The position numbers and the translations under genes were made by a program. Under the pieces are notes generated by a model. The model was not told where the DNA came from. It was given only the letters and a program-made list of their open reading frames with translations, and did no database searches. A stretch of DNA of 64,000 nt from Ochotona curzoniae (Eukaryota > Chordata > Mammalia > Lagomorpha > Ochotonidae): NCBI RefSeq assembly GCF_017591425.1, contig NW_024467104.1:2480001-2544000 (forward strand), written 5' to 3'. Within the stretch, counting starts at the first letter, position 1; each line of letters opens with the position of its first letter. Shown here piece after piece: positions 1 through 11,500 of this stretch.

Positions 1-2555
1 TCACACCCTTCTTCTACAGCAAGTAACTGGAGTCCAGGGACTTTATGTAGATGATCGGCTGGGCTTTGACCTCACTTGACAAAAAACTTCAAAGCATTCT
101 ACTTCCCTGACATCATGTTGGTTCTGCTCTTCTGCTATTTTTAACTCAAATGTACCACCAGAAGAGATTGTCCTATGCCTGTAAGAGCTTTTTGTCAAGC
201 AGAAAATGGTCAGCTAGGGCTTTATTCTTAAATAAGTTTCTGAAGGAAAGAGGCAGTTCTTGAAAGATAGTTTTCATCTCTAGCTTGGACTGCCTCTCTA
301 CTTGAATACAGCGTGTATGTAGGTGGAAGGAGCTCTTATTATTTTTCATCTTTTGAGCATTCTCAAGACCCAAGTCCACTATGACTCACCAAGAGCAGTC
401 AGAACATTTTATACTTGACCCCTCTTTCCTCCTCAAGTCAGCACAGGTGGAATATGCCAGTTGATTATAGGGGCAGAAGGAGAACTACTGTCATCTATGA
501 CTGAATATTTATCACGATCTTCCCAGTGTCCAGCATGCTTCCTGGCACAGAGTAAATGGGCAGAGGCTTTATAAATCTTTGTTGCATAATTCCAGCTGGG
601 AACACTGACTGCACAGCTCTGGGCATACCACATAACCTTTATGCTTTACCATTTAAAAATAACTCTAAACCTGGCTTCAAGGATCTAACTGGATTAGTTT
701 TGATGAGTTACATAAACGCTCTTTAGATCCATAGCTTTGTATTTCCTGAAGTATGTGATATTATGAAGTTTGTCCCTGTACGCTTATAGCAATCCCTTCC
801 TAGTGCAAACTTTTTTTTTTAAATTATTTTCAGAGTCATCTTCAGATGCATCTTTTAATTTGGTCCATAGAAGCCTCCGGGTTCCTGCATCAGATTTTTT
901 CTGCTCTAAGATGACAGATGGGATCTATTAAAGTCTACTGGTCTTTTTCTCTTCTGAAACCTTCAGTTTTCTGAGGTTTAGTGGAGGTTTTGGGAGCTTA
1001 ACAATCTCTAAGAGCACATGGTCTCAAGGTCTTTGTCCTTTACCTTTGGAATGTGTATTATACACCACAGATGTGCTTACCATTGGATGATATAAGTCTT
1101 TGAATCCTGGATAGAGATAACTAATGTTGGAGAAGTGTTATCTAGAGTTCCATAAGTTCACCAGAAGAGGTCTCTCTGGAAGTGGAATGTTTATGTGCCT
1201 GCTTCACATTCAATAACAGGTGATATTGTTGTTGGTCAGTATCTTGTTGTATGCTGGATTTCAGGTAGCATTAAGGATTCTTTATTCCCATATTCTCATA
1301 GCCCATAATGTCAACTACTTTATGGTTTTCAAAATCAAGAAACAATTCCTTAGGGTTCTTTTCATACCTTCCAAACTACTTAGTTTATCTGAACTGCCTG
1401 GGACATAGTACATTTTCCCCTGAAGCCACCTGGATTCATAGTTCTATGTGCTTGGAGACTTTTGTGGATATGTTGTTTTTGTTTCAGAATCTTTGTCACA
1501 GGGACATCGATCTGTTGTTCCATCTAGAGTGATAACTCATTCCAGATCAGTTCAAGAATTTAAATACCCAAAAACAAAGTTTTGGAGGTAACTGATTTTT
1601 CTAGCTTCTTTGAAGATCAGCAGTAAGCAAATACTCTTACTTTAAAAAGCAGCAATTTCTTTACCTATTGAGAAATGGATGTGGCTGATGCTCAGTGGGA
1701 CCATGTTACGTGGCTCTGTGGATTAGGATATCCTCTCCCAGGCGTCTTCATGCTTTGTTGTGTTTCAGGATGAAGGATATCTTGGTATTTTAATTTCAGG
1801 AGATGGTTATTACAGCACAGGCCTGGAGTCTCCCCTGAGCTTTTCCAGTTTCTCCCTATAGTGCCTGCCTTTCTCTGTAACCACTGTTTGTGCACCTTGC
1901 TTCCAGAACCCATTTGGCAAAGTCCTTTGCTGACCCTGTTGCTGGTCTGATGCTGATGGGGCTAATTATTCTGACTATTTTGGCATCCAGCAAACAGTCA
2001 ATCTTATTTTATATTTATGTACTAATCAAGACTTCTCTCCCCAAGAGATTTAAAATGACTTACAAGCATGCATAACATGCAGTAAGATAAAATGAAGTAA
2101 AAATGAGAAATAAGATTTGGGCAAAAGGAGACTCAAGATAGGAGCATAGCTGGCTTCTATGACTTTTGTCTTGCAAGTGCAATCCTGCCTCGATGTGATG
2201 GTGGGCACAGACCTTTACTAAAGTTGAGTGATTGTGTCTTTGAGCATCTCTTTCCTCTGTCATCTCTGTACATACAATGTGATGAATAAAGTGATACTAC
2301 AAAAAGGAAAACATGTGCAGTGTTTCCAACTCAGAATTGAGGTTTCTTGGCAAAATCACTTATCTAATTTGTGTCACTCTCCTTCTTGCCAAAGTGGAAG
2401 AGGGCCATGTATGTAAAGCCGTTAGAGAAGCCCTGGGCATAAGGAAGGTGCTACTGCAGGGTGATTCTTGCTGTCACCAGACTCATGAGCAATGGGAGCA
2501 CAACTGGAACCCAACGGATCACGCTTGAAATCTCAGCTTCAGCAGTATATGCAAA
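1..2555. other. Intergenic, no gene recognised
   Basis: AT-rich non-coding DNA. The longest reading frames are about 60-74 codons, overlap on opposite strands and match no family I know. The stretch 660-2080 has the texture of an old degenerate retroelement, but I could not assign a family or strand. No RNA gene, CpG-rich stretch or convincing promoter was seen. Confidence 0.5.
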
Positions 2556-2559
2556 ACAC

Positions 2560-2700
2560 GTTAATCCATCTCTGCAAGCCCCTGCTTTTCTACTCTAGGA
2601 AAGGGGATAATAAGAACAAGTCCTGTATTTGGTCATTTTGAGAGGCATGTGGGCTATTTATATAAAGTTCCTGGAACAATACTTATACAGCCAAAGACAC
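2560..2700 (+). repeat. MIR SINE fragment (3' half)
   Basis: The stretch resembles the MIR core and 3' part: a block like 'taatccatctctgcaagcccc', then 'aaaggggataataagaacaag', then a degenerate 'gttcctggaacaatact'. This is the order expected in plus orientation. It is old and diverged, and adjacent sequence (2701-3084) shows nothing further. Confidence 0.5.
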
Positions 2701-3096
2701 AATACATTTGATGATTCAGTTGGTTTTCAGTTGCAGTTCTAGAATTGAGCAGTAACCTATTCTATGAAACAGGAATGCTCCAATGAATTAAGCAGAGGAA
2801 ACGTTTTGATAGAGAAATCTGAAAAAGGCAGAAAAGATAAAGAAGTGGCATAGTCACTTCAGAGTCATTTTCTTGTAAAAGTTACCATGCTGGTTGAACC
2901 TGGCCTATTTGGGTGTATGATATTGTATCTCTCTTGATTTCTTGGAAAGTCAGATGAACATCTTATTTTTTTGTTTTCCTGGAGGTTTGGCATGGGTGAT
3001 TCCATATAGATTTGATTTGCGGTACTTAGTGCAGGAGTTTAGGCCAAACCAATGGCTTCCTATAAGTTTTCATTTCACATGAATAGATACTCTTTT

Positions 3097-3443
3097 TTTT
3101 TTAAAAAAGATTTATTTTTATTATTATTATTTTTTTATTGGAAAGGCGGATACACAGAGAGGAGAGACAGAGAGGAAGATCTTCCGTCCGATGATTCACT
3201 CCCCAAGTGAACGCAATGGTCGATGCTATGCCAATCCGAAGCCAGGAGCCTCTTCCGGGTCTCCCACGTGGGTGCAGGGACCCAAAGCTTTGGGCCGTCC
3301 TCTGCTGCCTTCCTGGGCCACAGGCAGGGAGCTGGAAGGGAAGCGGGGTGGCCGGGATTAGAATCGGCGCCCATATGGGATCCTGGGCGTGCAAGGCGAG
3401 GACCTTAACCACTGTGCCACTGCGCCACCGTGCCGGGCCCAAC
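3097..3443 (-). mobile_element. Young CSINE (lagomorph tRNA-derived SINE)
   Basis: The element reads antisense. It has a T-rich tail complement at the left, then the CSINE body (the aagatcttccgtccgatgat block and the 'cccatatgggatcctgggcg' block) and the tRNA-like head at the right. A 12-base direct repeat, AGATACTCTTTT, flanks it at 3085-3096 and 3444-3455, which is the target-site duplication. The Pol III A-box region is partly duplicated ('tggcgcag' then 'tggcacag' on the minus strand), and the B-box is GATTCTAATCC, one change from consensus. Frames inside it are SINE-encoded and not genes. Confidence 0.93.
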
Positions 3444-3455
3444 AGATACTCTTTT

Positions 3456-4899
3456 AATTGGACTATTAAGAGTAGAAGAAAGAGCCTCATAGCACAGAAC
3501 AGAGTGTAGAATCCGAGACCCTTTAGTCTTTACTTCACAGACCTGCAGATTAGAGTCTCTGGTTTTAGTAGTGGAGCCCAGACTTGAACTCACTTCTCTA
3601 GATGTAGTTCCCAGCCTTCCTACCGTAATTATTTCTGCTCATCAAGACCAATTGTGAGTTCCCACTATGCCACCCTCTCCCAATAAATTGGGAGCTACTT
3701 AGGCAGCTACCCCGAGCCCTAAAAGCCTCTCTCAGGCAAGAAGTGGAGCAAAGGGGGTCTCCTGATCTGTGCTTTCTAAAGCTTGGCAAAAGCATCCCAC
3801 TTTTGGGGCTGAGGTGACGGTGATGGTGCAGGCTGGTGAAAGGCACAGTGAGTTTGGAAGCAAAAGTCCTAGTGCTGATTACTCACTGTGGTCTTTAGAA
3901 TACATCTCTGTTTTTTTAAAGATATATTGCCTAGGTCTACCTCTGCTAGAAAACTAATCTTAAAAGTGAGATGTTTTCTTTGTTCCAAATTATTAAACAA
4001 GTTATTTTGTACGTGGTAAGTTCTCAGTAAATTGTTTCTAAATAATTAAACTGAATTTATCCTCTTTTTTCCCCCTTTGGCCAAGATGATTCTTATAAAT
4101 TCTTGAGAATATGGTAAACAATTGTTTTGGGAGAGTATCAGGATGAGATTTGTCTCTAGATGGGAAAAACATCTGAATATTTACACTATCAATAATTCAA
4201 TGGAAAAGAAACCCTACCACGTACTGATGTTTATTCCATCATTAAACTAGCTTTTCCCAAATATTGATCAAAATTTTACTTTATTTCAAATTCTATAAGA
4301 CTTTTCAGTTTTTTTTTTTTTTTTAAAGGATGGAGTGGGCAAGAAGAATCACCTTTGAAGTCCCTGCTTGGTATTTTTATTAACCCAAATTGTGAGCATC
4401 TAAAAGCCATGAGACTGGCTTGTCTTATTGCCTGGCTAGAGCCCCATCTGTACCAGAATTTGGGATTCAATATGGTGGTGTTATCCCTTTATGAGCTTAG
4501 CAAGCTAATTCTAGATTGCTTTGATTTCCACATCTCACTGATTAATAATGATCTGGCATTTAAAAAATGGGGCAGATCCTCTGGAACAAGAGATGCTGGA
4601 AACCAGGCCGTGTGGCCTGGCAGGAACAGAGAAGAAGTGACTCAGCAGGTAATAGGTTGCAGAGGTTCTAACAGTGCTGGTCCTTTATGACTCCACGTAC
4701 AGCATCCAGATCCACTGTGCTCACGGGCACGCTGAGAAAACCCCAAAGAAAGATAGAGTTAATATTGTCACTTCAGGAGGCTGTGGACTTGGAGATAAAG
4801 TGCCCCCAGTGCCCATAAAGACTCATAAGCCTCTCTTTCACATTTTCCTAGCAATTGGAAAAAATACTTTTTTATGGATTAACCATTTTTAAAATAATA
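3456..4899. other. Intergenic, no gene recognised
   Basis: Non-coding. A MIR-like tail ('cagacttgaactcacttct') may be present at 3520-3620. The 111-codon frame at 4355-4690 has no recognisable motif, and a poly(T)/A-rich break lies at 4309-4326. Nothing else is supported. Confidence 0.45.
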
Positions 4900-5310
4900 G
4901 GCAAATAAAAAATTGTGTATGTTTAATGTCTATCACTTGAAGTTTTGGAATATGTGTACATTATGGAATGTGGAATGATTGGATCAAGCTAATTCATATT
5001 CTCATATTCTTTTATTTGTTTATTTTTTTTTGGTGGTGAGAACTTTTAAAATTGATTCTCTTAGAAATTTCCAAATACATTCATTGTGCCAAAATAACCT
5101 TGTTTTTTGATTTCATTTTCCATAAACTGGAAGTTCTTTGCATAACACACTGCTATTAACTATAGTCACGATGTCGTGCAATACATCTTTGAGCTTAATG
5201 CTCCCTTTTACCTTTCACCATTTGCAACTCTGCTTTTCTTAATTCAATTGTTTTAGATTACATGCATAAATGAGATATAAGGCAAGATTTCCTTGCTTTT
5301 TAAGGTTGGA
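4900..5310. repeat. Old L1 (L1M-type) 3' region fragment
   Basis: Contains the diagnostic run of ancient L1 3' sequence: 'atatgtgtacattatggaatgtgg', a 'gatcaagctaattcatatt' block, 'ggtggtgagaacttttaaaat', then 'ctattaactatagtcacgatg'. The order is as in L1M elements. I did not fix the strand. It is a mammal-wide relic, not active. Confidence 0.55.
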
Positions 5311-5384
5311 TAGCGGTTTATTTTGCAAATGCACTACTACATTTAAAAATAATTTTATGTGTGTGAGTTGAATTATATGACATG

Positions 5385-5515
5385 CACAGTATGTAAATGA
5401 TACCTTTTACAAGGCATCTTGTGACTTTGGCACTGTAATTTTCATTTAATCATCAAAGAGGCTGAGATTGATTTACTTTCTCAAGGTGCAAAGATACTAA
5501 ACATCTGAGTTGAAA
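5385..5515 (+). repeat. MIR SINE fragment
   Basis: A degenerate MIR in plus orientation: 'gtaattttcatttaatcatcaaagaggctgagattg' corresponds to the MIR 'cattttacagatgaggaaactgag' zone, followed by 'ctcaaggtgcaaagatact'. It lies about 380 bases upstream of the first OR coding exon. Confidence 0.45.
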
Positions 5516-5860
5516 GACCATGTTGTTCTGTATCATCCAGGTCTCCCCGACAAAGCATTTTCTGTCTGAGACTGATGTGGCTTTCCGAGGTGGGACTGGT
5601 CAGAGGCTCGGAGGTCCCTACAAGGGAGTGCTGCCCCTCGCTCTGCTTGCTTATTTACCACGACATCTTGGACTAGTCACTTTCCCTCTATGTCCCTCAT
5701 ATTCTTCTGTAGCAACAAAATTGACAATATGCGCTTCCAAGGATATCTGAATCAACAGAGATAAAGTTGGTGAAAAAATGTAAATCTGAAACATCATTAT
5801 CATTACTGAACCATGATCATATCAAACCATGGTCACCTAAATTCGTCTTCAATGAGACTT

Positions 5861-5878
5861 TGCTTTCTTTTATTTCAG
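5861..5878 (+). promoter_or_regulatory. 3' splice site before the first OR coding exon
   Basis: A pyrimidine-rich tract (tgctttcttttatttcag) ends with AG at 5877-5878, 17 bases before the OR start codon at 5896. OR genes typically have one or more non-coding 5' exons spliced to a single coding exon just upstream of the ATG, and this site fits. The reading frame is open further upstream (back to about 5767), but that part would be intron. Confidence 0.7.
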
Positions 5879-5895
5879 CAGGAGACCGTGGCTTC

Positions 5896-6837
5896 ATGGC
5901 AGAGAATGGCACCGTGGTGACTGATTTTGTTCTGATGGGATTCCAGCTTCAGGGGCACCTTCAGACAGGTCTCTTTCTTGCATTTCTGGCTTTTTATCTC
6001 ATTACCATGGGGGGCAACCTGGGCATGATCATGCTAATTCATAATGACTCTAGGCTCCACACTCCCATGTACTTCTTCCTAAGTCACCTTTCCTTCCTGG
6101 ATATTTGCTACTCTTCCGTTATTGTCCCTCAGTTGCTTGAGACCTTGAGGACTGATAAAATGGTCATCACCTACGAGCGCTGTGCCATTCAGTTCTTCTT
6201 TTTCACTCTCTATGCTAGTACAGAGTGTTTTCTTTTGGCAGTGATGGCCTATGACCGCTACGTGGCTGTGTGCAACCCTCTCCTCTATGCTACAGCCATG
6301 ACAACCCAGACCTGCCTGGGGCTGGTGGCTGCAGCTTACGCAGGTGCCATGATCAATTCTGTGGTTCGTACAGGGTGCACCTTCTCTATCTCTTTCTGTA
6401 AGTCCAATCAGGTGGATTTCTTTTTTTGCGATCTCCCACCGCTGCTGAAACTTGCCTGTAGTGAGACTGGACCACGGGAGCAGGTAATTTACCTCTTGGC
6501 TTTCTTGGTCATCACAATCAGCATTTCGGTGATTGCTATGTCTTACGTATTCATCATTCGGGCTATTCTGAAGATTCGTACAGCAGGTGGCAAAGCCAAG
6601 ACCTTCTCTACTTGTGCTTCTCATATGACTGCGGTGGCTCTTTTCTTTGGGACACTCATATTCATGTACCTGAAAGGTAACATGGGAAAATCCCTCTGGG
6701 AAGACAAGATTGTGTCAGTATTCTACACCGTGGTCATTCCCATGCTCAATCCAATGATTTACAGCTTGAGAAACAAGGAGGTGCAGGAGGCCCTGAGGAA
6801 AGCTTTCCATAGGATGAGGGGTTTCCAAGCAGAATAG
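5896..6837 (+). CDS. Olfactory receptor, family 9, OR9I/OR9L-type
   Basis: Encodes a 313-residue class II olfactory receptor, an odorant-binding GPCR expected in olfactory cilia and coupled to G-olf. Visible landmarks are an N-glycosylation sequon at Asn4 (NGT), TM1 Gly-Asn at 40-41, LHTPMYFFLSHLSFLD at 54-69, Cys96 for the conserved disulfide, MAYDRYVAVC at 117-126, the SY pair in TM5, KTFSTCASH in TM6 and PMLNPMIYSLRN in TM7. All are intact and the length is normal. I chose the ATG at 5896 because it gives the family-typical N-terminus and lies just after a splice acceptor; the upstream open frame has no ATG. The FFFCDLPPLLKLAC block and the GKSL..DK..SVFYTVVIPMLNP block recall OR9I1 more than OR9Q. 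The human OR9L locus is a pseudogene, so an OR9L orthologue is an alternative I cannot exclude. No frameshift or stop. Confidence 0.95.
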   Translation: MAENGTVVTDFVLMGFQLQGHLQTGLFLAFLAFYLITMGGNLGMIMLIHNDSRLHTPMYFFLSHLSFLDICYSSVIVPQLLETLRTDKMVITYERCAIQFFFFTLYASTECFLLAVMAYDRYVAVCNPLLYATAMTTQTCLGLVAAAYAGAMINSVVRTGCTFSISFCKSNQVDFFFCDLPPLLKLACSETGPREQVIYLLAFLVITISISVIAMSYVFIIRAILKIRTAGGKAKTFSTCASHMTAVALFFGTLIFMYLKGNMGKSLWEDKIVSVFYTVVIPMLNPMIYSLRNKEVQEALRKAFHRMRGFQAE

Positions 6838-7844
6838 GAAATGTGCTCTGTCAGTACAGGAGTTGCTGCAAACCATCCTCTGGTCTCCTGCTTAGTCCCC
6901 TTAACACATGAACCAGACTTCATCATTGCAAAGATACATTGAGGCAGAAGCACATGGATTTGGGTTCCAATATCTTCTTTCTTAGTTCTGTGACCTTGCA
7001 TCAGAAGCATGCTCCCCCGATTGTTTTGTAAATAAAAATTTCTTCTTTGTTTTGATTAAAGGTCAAGTAACTAGGATCAAGTGAGACAGAGTGACAAAAA
7101 GCTTTGTATATAGTAATATGTTGTAAAGTATAACATTTATTTTTCTTCTTTGTCCTGAATATTATTGAGTATTTTCTCAGGTATGTGAATTTTTTCTGCT
7201 AAGCTCATCTTTTGATTCCCTATAATGGTCATAAACCAGTAGCTCACTGTTTTCATAATAAGAACAGCTACATTTGTTGCTTGTGGATGGCGGAGTGGAT
7301 CAAGATCTTGACCAAAGGAAATTTTAAAATTTAAGTCATAACCAATTTGGGAATTTGTCACGGACAGATACATTAGTTGAACACATGGATAAAAAAATAG
7401 AGCAAGGAGACCTGCATTGGAAAATGTTCAATTAGAATACCGTAGGTTACCTCCCAGTTGGCTCAAAGGAACAAAATACTGTAGAACAAATTGGAGATGA
7501 AATAGTTTGCATGAATTATTGGAAACAATTTGATCTTGAAGTAGGGCTCAACAGAATTCCACATATTACTTTGTAATATTTCTTGCATAGCTAAGGTCAG
7601 AAGCTCTATTTTATTTCTGAAGCATTCATTGCTCTTGTACCATCTGCCAGAGTGAACTCAAGCACTCGAGTTATTTCTTATTCTCCAGTAATGAAAGCCT
7701 CTGTCTTCTTTCATCTCCTCTAGGAAATTTACTTTATTGTCAGAAGGCAGATAGTTCTGAATCTACTGTCACCTTTTATGACCTCCACATTTGCAAGAAA
7801 TATTGGTAAAGAAACATCTCCATGGAGACCCACAATCTTATCCA
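6838..7844. other. 3' flank of first OR, intergenic
   Basis: Likely contains the 3' UTR of the OR up to about 7055. Beyond that it is AT-rich non-coding sequence with no frames of note and no repeat I can name. Confidence 0.45.
7031..7036 (+). promoter_or_regulatory. Candidate polyadenylation signal for the first OR
   Basis: AATAAA lies about 195 bases after the OR stop codon and is followed by a T/G-rich stretch (tttcttctttgttttgatt), the usual arrangement for cleavage and polyadenylation. It is the first canonical hexamer downstream of the gene. Confidence 0.5.
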
Positions 7845-8260
7845 TTAAGTCAGCCAAATATTTATTGACTATCCAGTATGTATTAGACAAGATATGAAAT
7901 TCAGAATACAGGAAAAAGTAAGAATAACACAGGTACACAGAAGGATTTGGATCTGCAGAATAGACAGATATTAAGTCATTACACAGGTAATTAATTTTAT
8001 TTTACATTTTGGCAAGTGGAGCAAAAGAAACAACACAGGATATTGTCACATTGTCACAGAGGATTCTGACCTAGTTTGGTGTGGTCAGAAGAGGCTTCTC
8101 TGAGAAACTGACGTGCTCAGTGAGTAAATATGCCATAGTTGTGGGTTGGGAAGACTGTTCCAGCTAAATAGTTATAAATGCAAAGTTCTGTGGCTTGGGA
8201 TTCCTTGACATACCAAGAGAAGCCACAGGATCTGTAGCATGCATGAGAGGGGCTTATTGT
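7845..8260 (-). repeat. L2-type LINE 3' fragment (antisense)
   Basis: Starts with a degenerate 'ccaaatatttattgactatccagtatgtattagacaag', matching the antisense of the L2 tail. A middle section resembles 'gaggcttctctgagaaactgacgtg', and the end resembles 'gttccagctaaatagttataaatgcaaag'. It is mammal-wide, old and heavily diverged. Confidence 0.5.
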
Positions 8261-9835
8261 GAGATGTAAACTCAGGAAAAACTAGGTCAGAGAAACGTGC
8301 ATATTTGCACAAAGTCTTGCGGATTTTATTTCAAAAAGCAGAGTGTGATGGAGCTGAATTTGAGTTTTAAGTAGACCTCTAATGACGGTATGATGAATGG
8401 AGAGGAGGTTGGTGGTAATAGAAATGGAAATAATGTCAAGCCAAAACAAAACAAAACAAACAAACAAACAATTGGTGTAACTTAGTGCATGGCATTTGAC
8501 TTCCACACAATACTGTGTACTTCTTTCTAGAATCCTTGTTATGTTCAAGAAAGTCAGTAGGTGTAAGATGATCATGATAGCTTTGCACAGATTCTTGGCC
8601 AAATGGTGAAATTAGGAAATACAAGTTTTTGTGATAATTTATCTTTTCATTTGTGCATCTTTCCTTTCATAAAATGTGACCTTCTTCAGGCACACACAAT
8701 ATATATTATCTGTTTGTTTACTAAAAATATTCATCAATTACTCCTTTCTCAAGGGGCTGTTGGATTTTCAAGAACCTGCTACTGTTGGTCAAGCTATGAG
8801 ATCTTGTGGACTGGAAGCAGGGGAAATCTTCAAAAAATAAAACAAAACTAATTTAAGTGGCTAAAAATGCTAAGCGGTGGGTTTTTACTTTGTTGGGTGA
8901 CGGGAGATGGATGATATGGTTGTTAATACCTGATGTATACACAGTTATTACACAAGAGTAACTGAGCAAAATAAAAATGAAAGTTAATGTGTTTGAAGGA
9001 GCTTCTGACTAATGTCAAAAACACTGGAGGGAATTACATTTATGTTGTGTTATTAATTAGATGCACTAATAAGTGAATGAAAACATTTTTAAGGTTCTTA
9101 AGCTGTGTCAGGTTCTGCCATTAATAGCTTTCATGTTTTTCAGTTGAAGTTCTTATTATTAAAGAGAAAACTCTCAAGCTCTCATTCAAAAATAGGCTCT
9201 ACAATGGTCTTAGAAGTGTTTCTGTCAACTCCTAAGTGCATTTCTGTTGAGGACCTGGAATTTGAAATGATATATTTTTAACTCTAATACTTTGGACTCA
9301 ATCTACCAAAATGATCTTGCAAAAGTGAAGAAATTAGACCTTGTAATTCTGACCTAAGTCATTTTCTCAATACATTAAGAAGGCAAAATGTTTTACATTT
9401 GTCAGCACTTAGAGTAACATTGATACCCTAATTACGGTTTTTTTTATTTTTCACATATATGAATCTGAGTAAGTATAGGTGTAAAGCCAAATTAACCTAC
9501 TCAGTGGGAGGACATGAGTGCAGGCTGAAATAATGGAGTCTAATTCACCCACACAAGGTTTTGGTCCTTTGACAGAAGTGTGTATTTCTATAGATACTGT
9601 CATGTACGGGTAGAGGTGTATTGAAAGAGTCACAATACTTCAGATAAGAGCAAAAATACCATGTTCTTTTTGGTAATGGGGATCAGTGCATGGCAGATAG
9701 AAACACTTCTCACGTGTCTTCTTTCCCTGTTCTTAAAATCCTATTTACACAGTTTAGGAAGAGCCATGTTCAAATGACCTCAAGAACAGAGCCATTGGAG
9801 CCCTAATGTTACTACCCCTCATGATGTCCTGTCAC
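8261..9835. other. Intergenic, no gene recognised
   Basis: AT-rich non-coding sequence. A short (CAAA)n/(AAAAC)n simple repeat occupies about 8443-8470. The 106-codon minus-strand frame at 8282-8602 crosses that simple repeat and has no known motif, so I do not call it. Confidence 0.45.
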
Positions 9836-9846
9836 TGTGTGTGTGC

Positions 9847-9884
<38 letters not shown>
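9836..9884. repeat. (GT)n microsatellite
   Basis: About 24 GT units with two GC interruptions near the start. Likely length-polymorphic. Confidence 0.95.
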
Positions 9885-9886
<2 letters not shown>

Positions 9887-10689
9887 CAATGGAGAAAGAA
9901 GGAAATGAAGGGATGAAGAATTTTGGTTGACAGGTTTTTGCTGGTGACAGAGTTCAAAGAAGGTAAGATGGCTCTAGGTTATCAATCTCATTTTGCCTGA
10001 TGTTGAAGCCAAAGCTCAAATAATATTTTGTCCTCAATCTTCCAGTGCGTGAGGAGGGTAAATCACCCCGAGAAATTGGGAATAGAAGGCACAAGTTGAA
10101 AGGAAAGCAGGCTGCCCGCTCCCCCGGGGTGAGCCTGCTTGTGGAGAGCGGGATGTTTCATGGACATTACACAATTCCTCTCTTTGATCCTCTTCGCAAA
10201 GAAAATCTCAGCTATTTTTCACTTATCTCTTCTTCAAAAACTCACAAAGTTTTCTGAAAATAGTTGAAAAGAACATTGTGTCTTATTCTTCGGCTCAACA
10301 CATCTCTGTTCTTATTTAAAACCTAATAGTACAAACACAAAAATAAAAGCTGACAGCAGTAGCAATGAAAACGTGTTTTTTTTTTCTTGATATAGAGGGG
10401 ATATATGAACTCTTTGTAATCTTGCCCTTGTTAAATTTGTTGTTTTGGGTTTCCAAACTTCCTAGGAAATGGCTGTTTAAGAAGCCTGCCTTAGATACAA
10501 ACTACTTTATTAATTAGTCCAAGAATTCAACTCATTATTGATGTGTTGTCATATACTGGATACTGTTACAACGATTTTGGAGTTATGGTAATGAGGAACA
10601 TGATAAAAAAAAGTCTATTTCTTTTCTAAAGAACAGTGTTTGCTTTCCCCTACTTACTATTTGTTGAAATCATTTATAGAGAGAAGCTT
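9885..10689. other. Intergenic, no gene recognised
   Basis: Non-coding. A locally GC-richer patch at about 10050-10160 contains a 70-codon frame without homology that I recognise. No RNA gene or named repeat seen. Confidence 0.45.
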
Positions 10690-10865
10690 GGCATTATGGA
10701 TTGATAGTATGACATTGTAAAAATTAAAAGAAAAATAATACAAGAGTTGAAGTGTGGAAGTCTTGAAGGAAGGGAGGGCTGGGAAGTATTATTACGGTTT
10801 TAAAACTGCATATTTGAAATACATGAAATTTGCTCCCTTTACATAAACAAAAGATTACAACAAAA
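10690..10865 (+). repeat. L1 3' UTR/tail fragment
   Basis: The stretch 'gacattgtaaaaattaaaagaaaaataatac', then a purine-rich 'ggaagggagggctggg', and then 'aaatttgctccctttacataaac' closely parallels the L1 3' end at 38510-38640 in this window. It is therefore an L1 3' terminal fragment in plus orientation. Confidence 0.5.
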
Positions 10866-11129
10866 TATATTTCAACTTGAAAAAAATTCTATTTCCTCAT
10901 AGAATTTATGCCTTAATGTAGGAGATAGATGAAAATGTTGAACATATTATATGAACAATATGCATAAAATATGCCAATAGTTTAATGGAGTATGTTAAAT
11001 ACTATGGAAAAAATGACCAATTAACATAGTAAGAGTAATTTCCTATGTCAAGGATTATGCAATGGATAGCCAAGTGGCAATTATTGCTTTTTCAACTTAA
11101 ATAAAATGATTAATTTGGAATAATATTTG

Positions 11130-11500
11130 TGTAGTTTGTGCAATGCTGTAGATACTCTAATGAGTGTCAGATATGAATAAGTCATGGTTACTGACCTCAG
11201 GGAGCTTGCAACTGAAAGAAGACAGAAACATGATTATGTAAAGAAATAGTTGCAACAGGTGTACAAGGCTGCGGTAGAATCATGCACAAGACACAGATGT
11301 GGCCAGGTGCAGCAGGAATGATCTTTTCCTTGCAGGGATTGGTTGTTGGAGAGTCTTTCAGATGGCAGTAGAAATTCCAGCTGCATTTTGAAGGATCAGT
11401 AGGAGCTGATCTCCTGAACAGATTGTTGATGACAGTGAGGGGATGGCATTCCTGAAAACAGGAAACAAAAACCTGGTGATGGCCCCAGGGCATGACGGTG
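11130..11500 (-). repeat. L2-type LINE 3' fragment (antisense)
   Basis: Shows the antisense L2 series: 'ggttactgacctcagggagcttgcaactg', 'agaagacagaaacatgattatgtaaag', 'cattttgaaggatcagtaggag' and a 'gatggcattcctgaaaac' block. The 98-codon minus frame over this stretch is not a gene. Confidence 0.55.

Noticed and set aside
3101..3509. Frames of 79-129 codons on both strands near 3.1-3.5 kb
   Set aside because: They translate the young CSINE. Near-identical frames occur at the 28361 and 60309 copies.
5767..5895. Upstream extension of the first OR frame to 5767
   Set aside because: The extension starts with TTG, has no ATG, and crosses the splice acceptor at 5877-5878. It is most likely intron.
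6079..6624. 181-codon minus-strand frame
   Set aside because: It is the antisense shadow of the OR coding exon and has no family features.
9836..9884. Regular repeats as a possible CRISPR-like array
   Set aside because: All regular repeats seen are microsatellites or SINEs. None has spaced unique spacers, and the DNA is mammalian.
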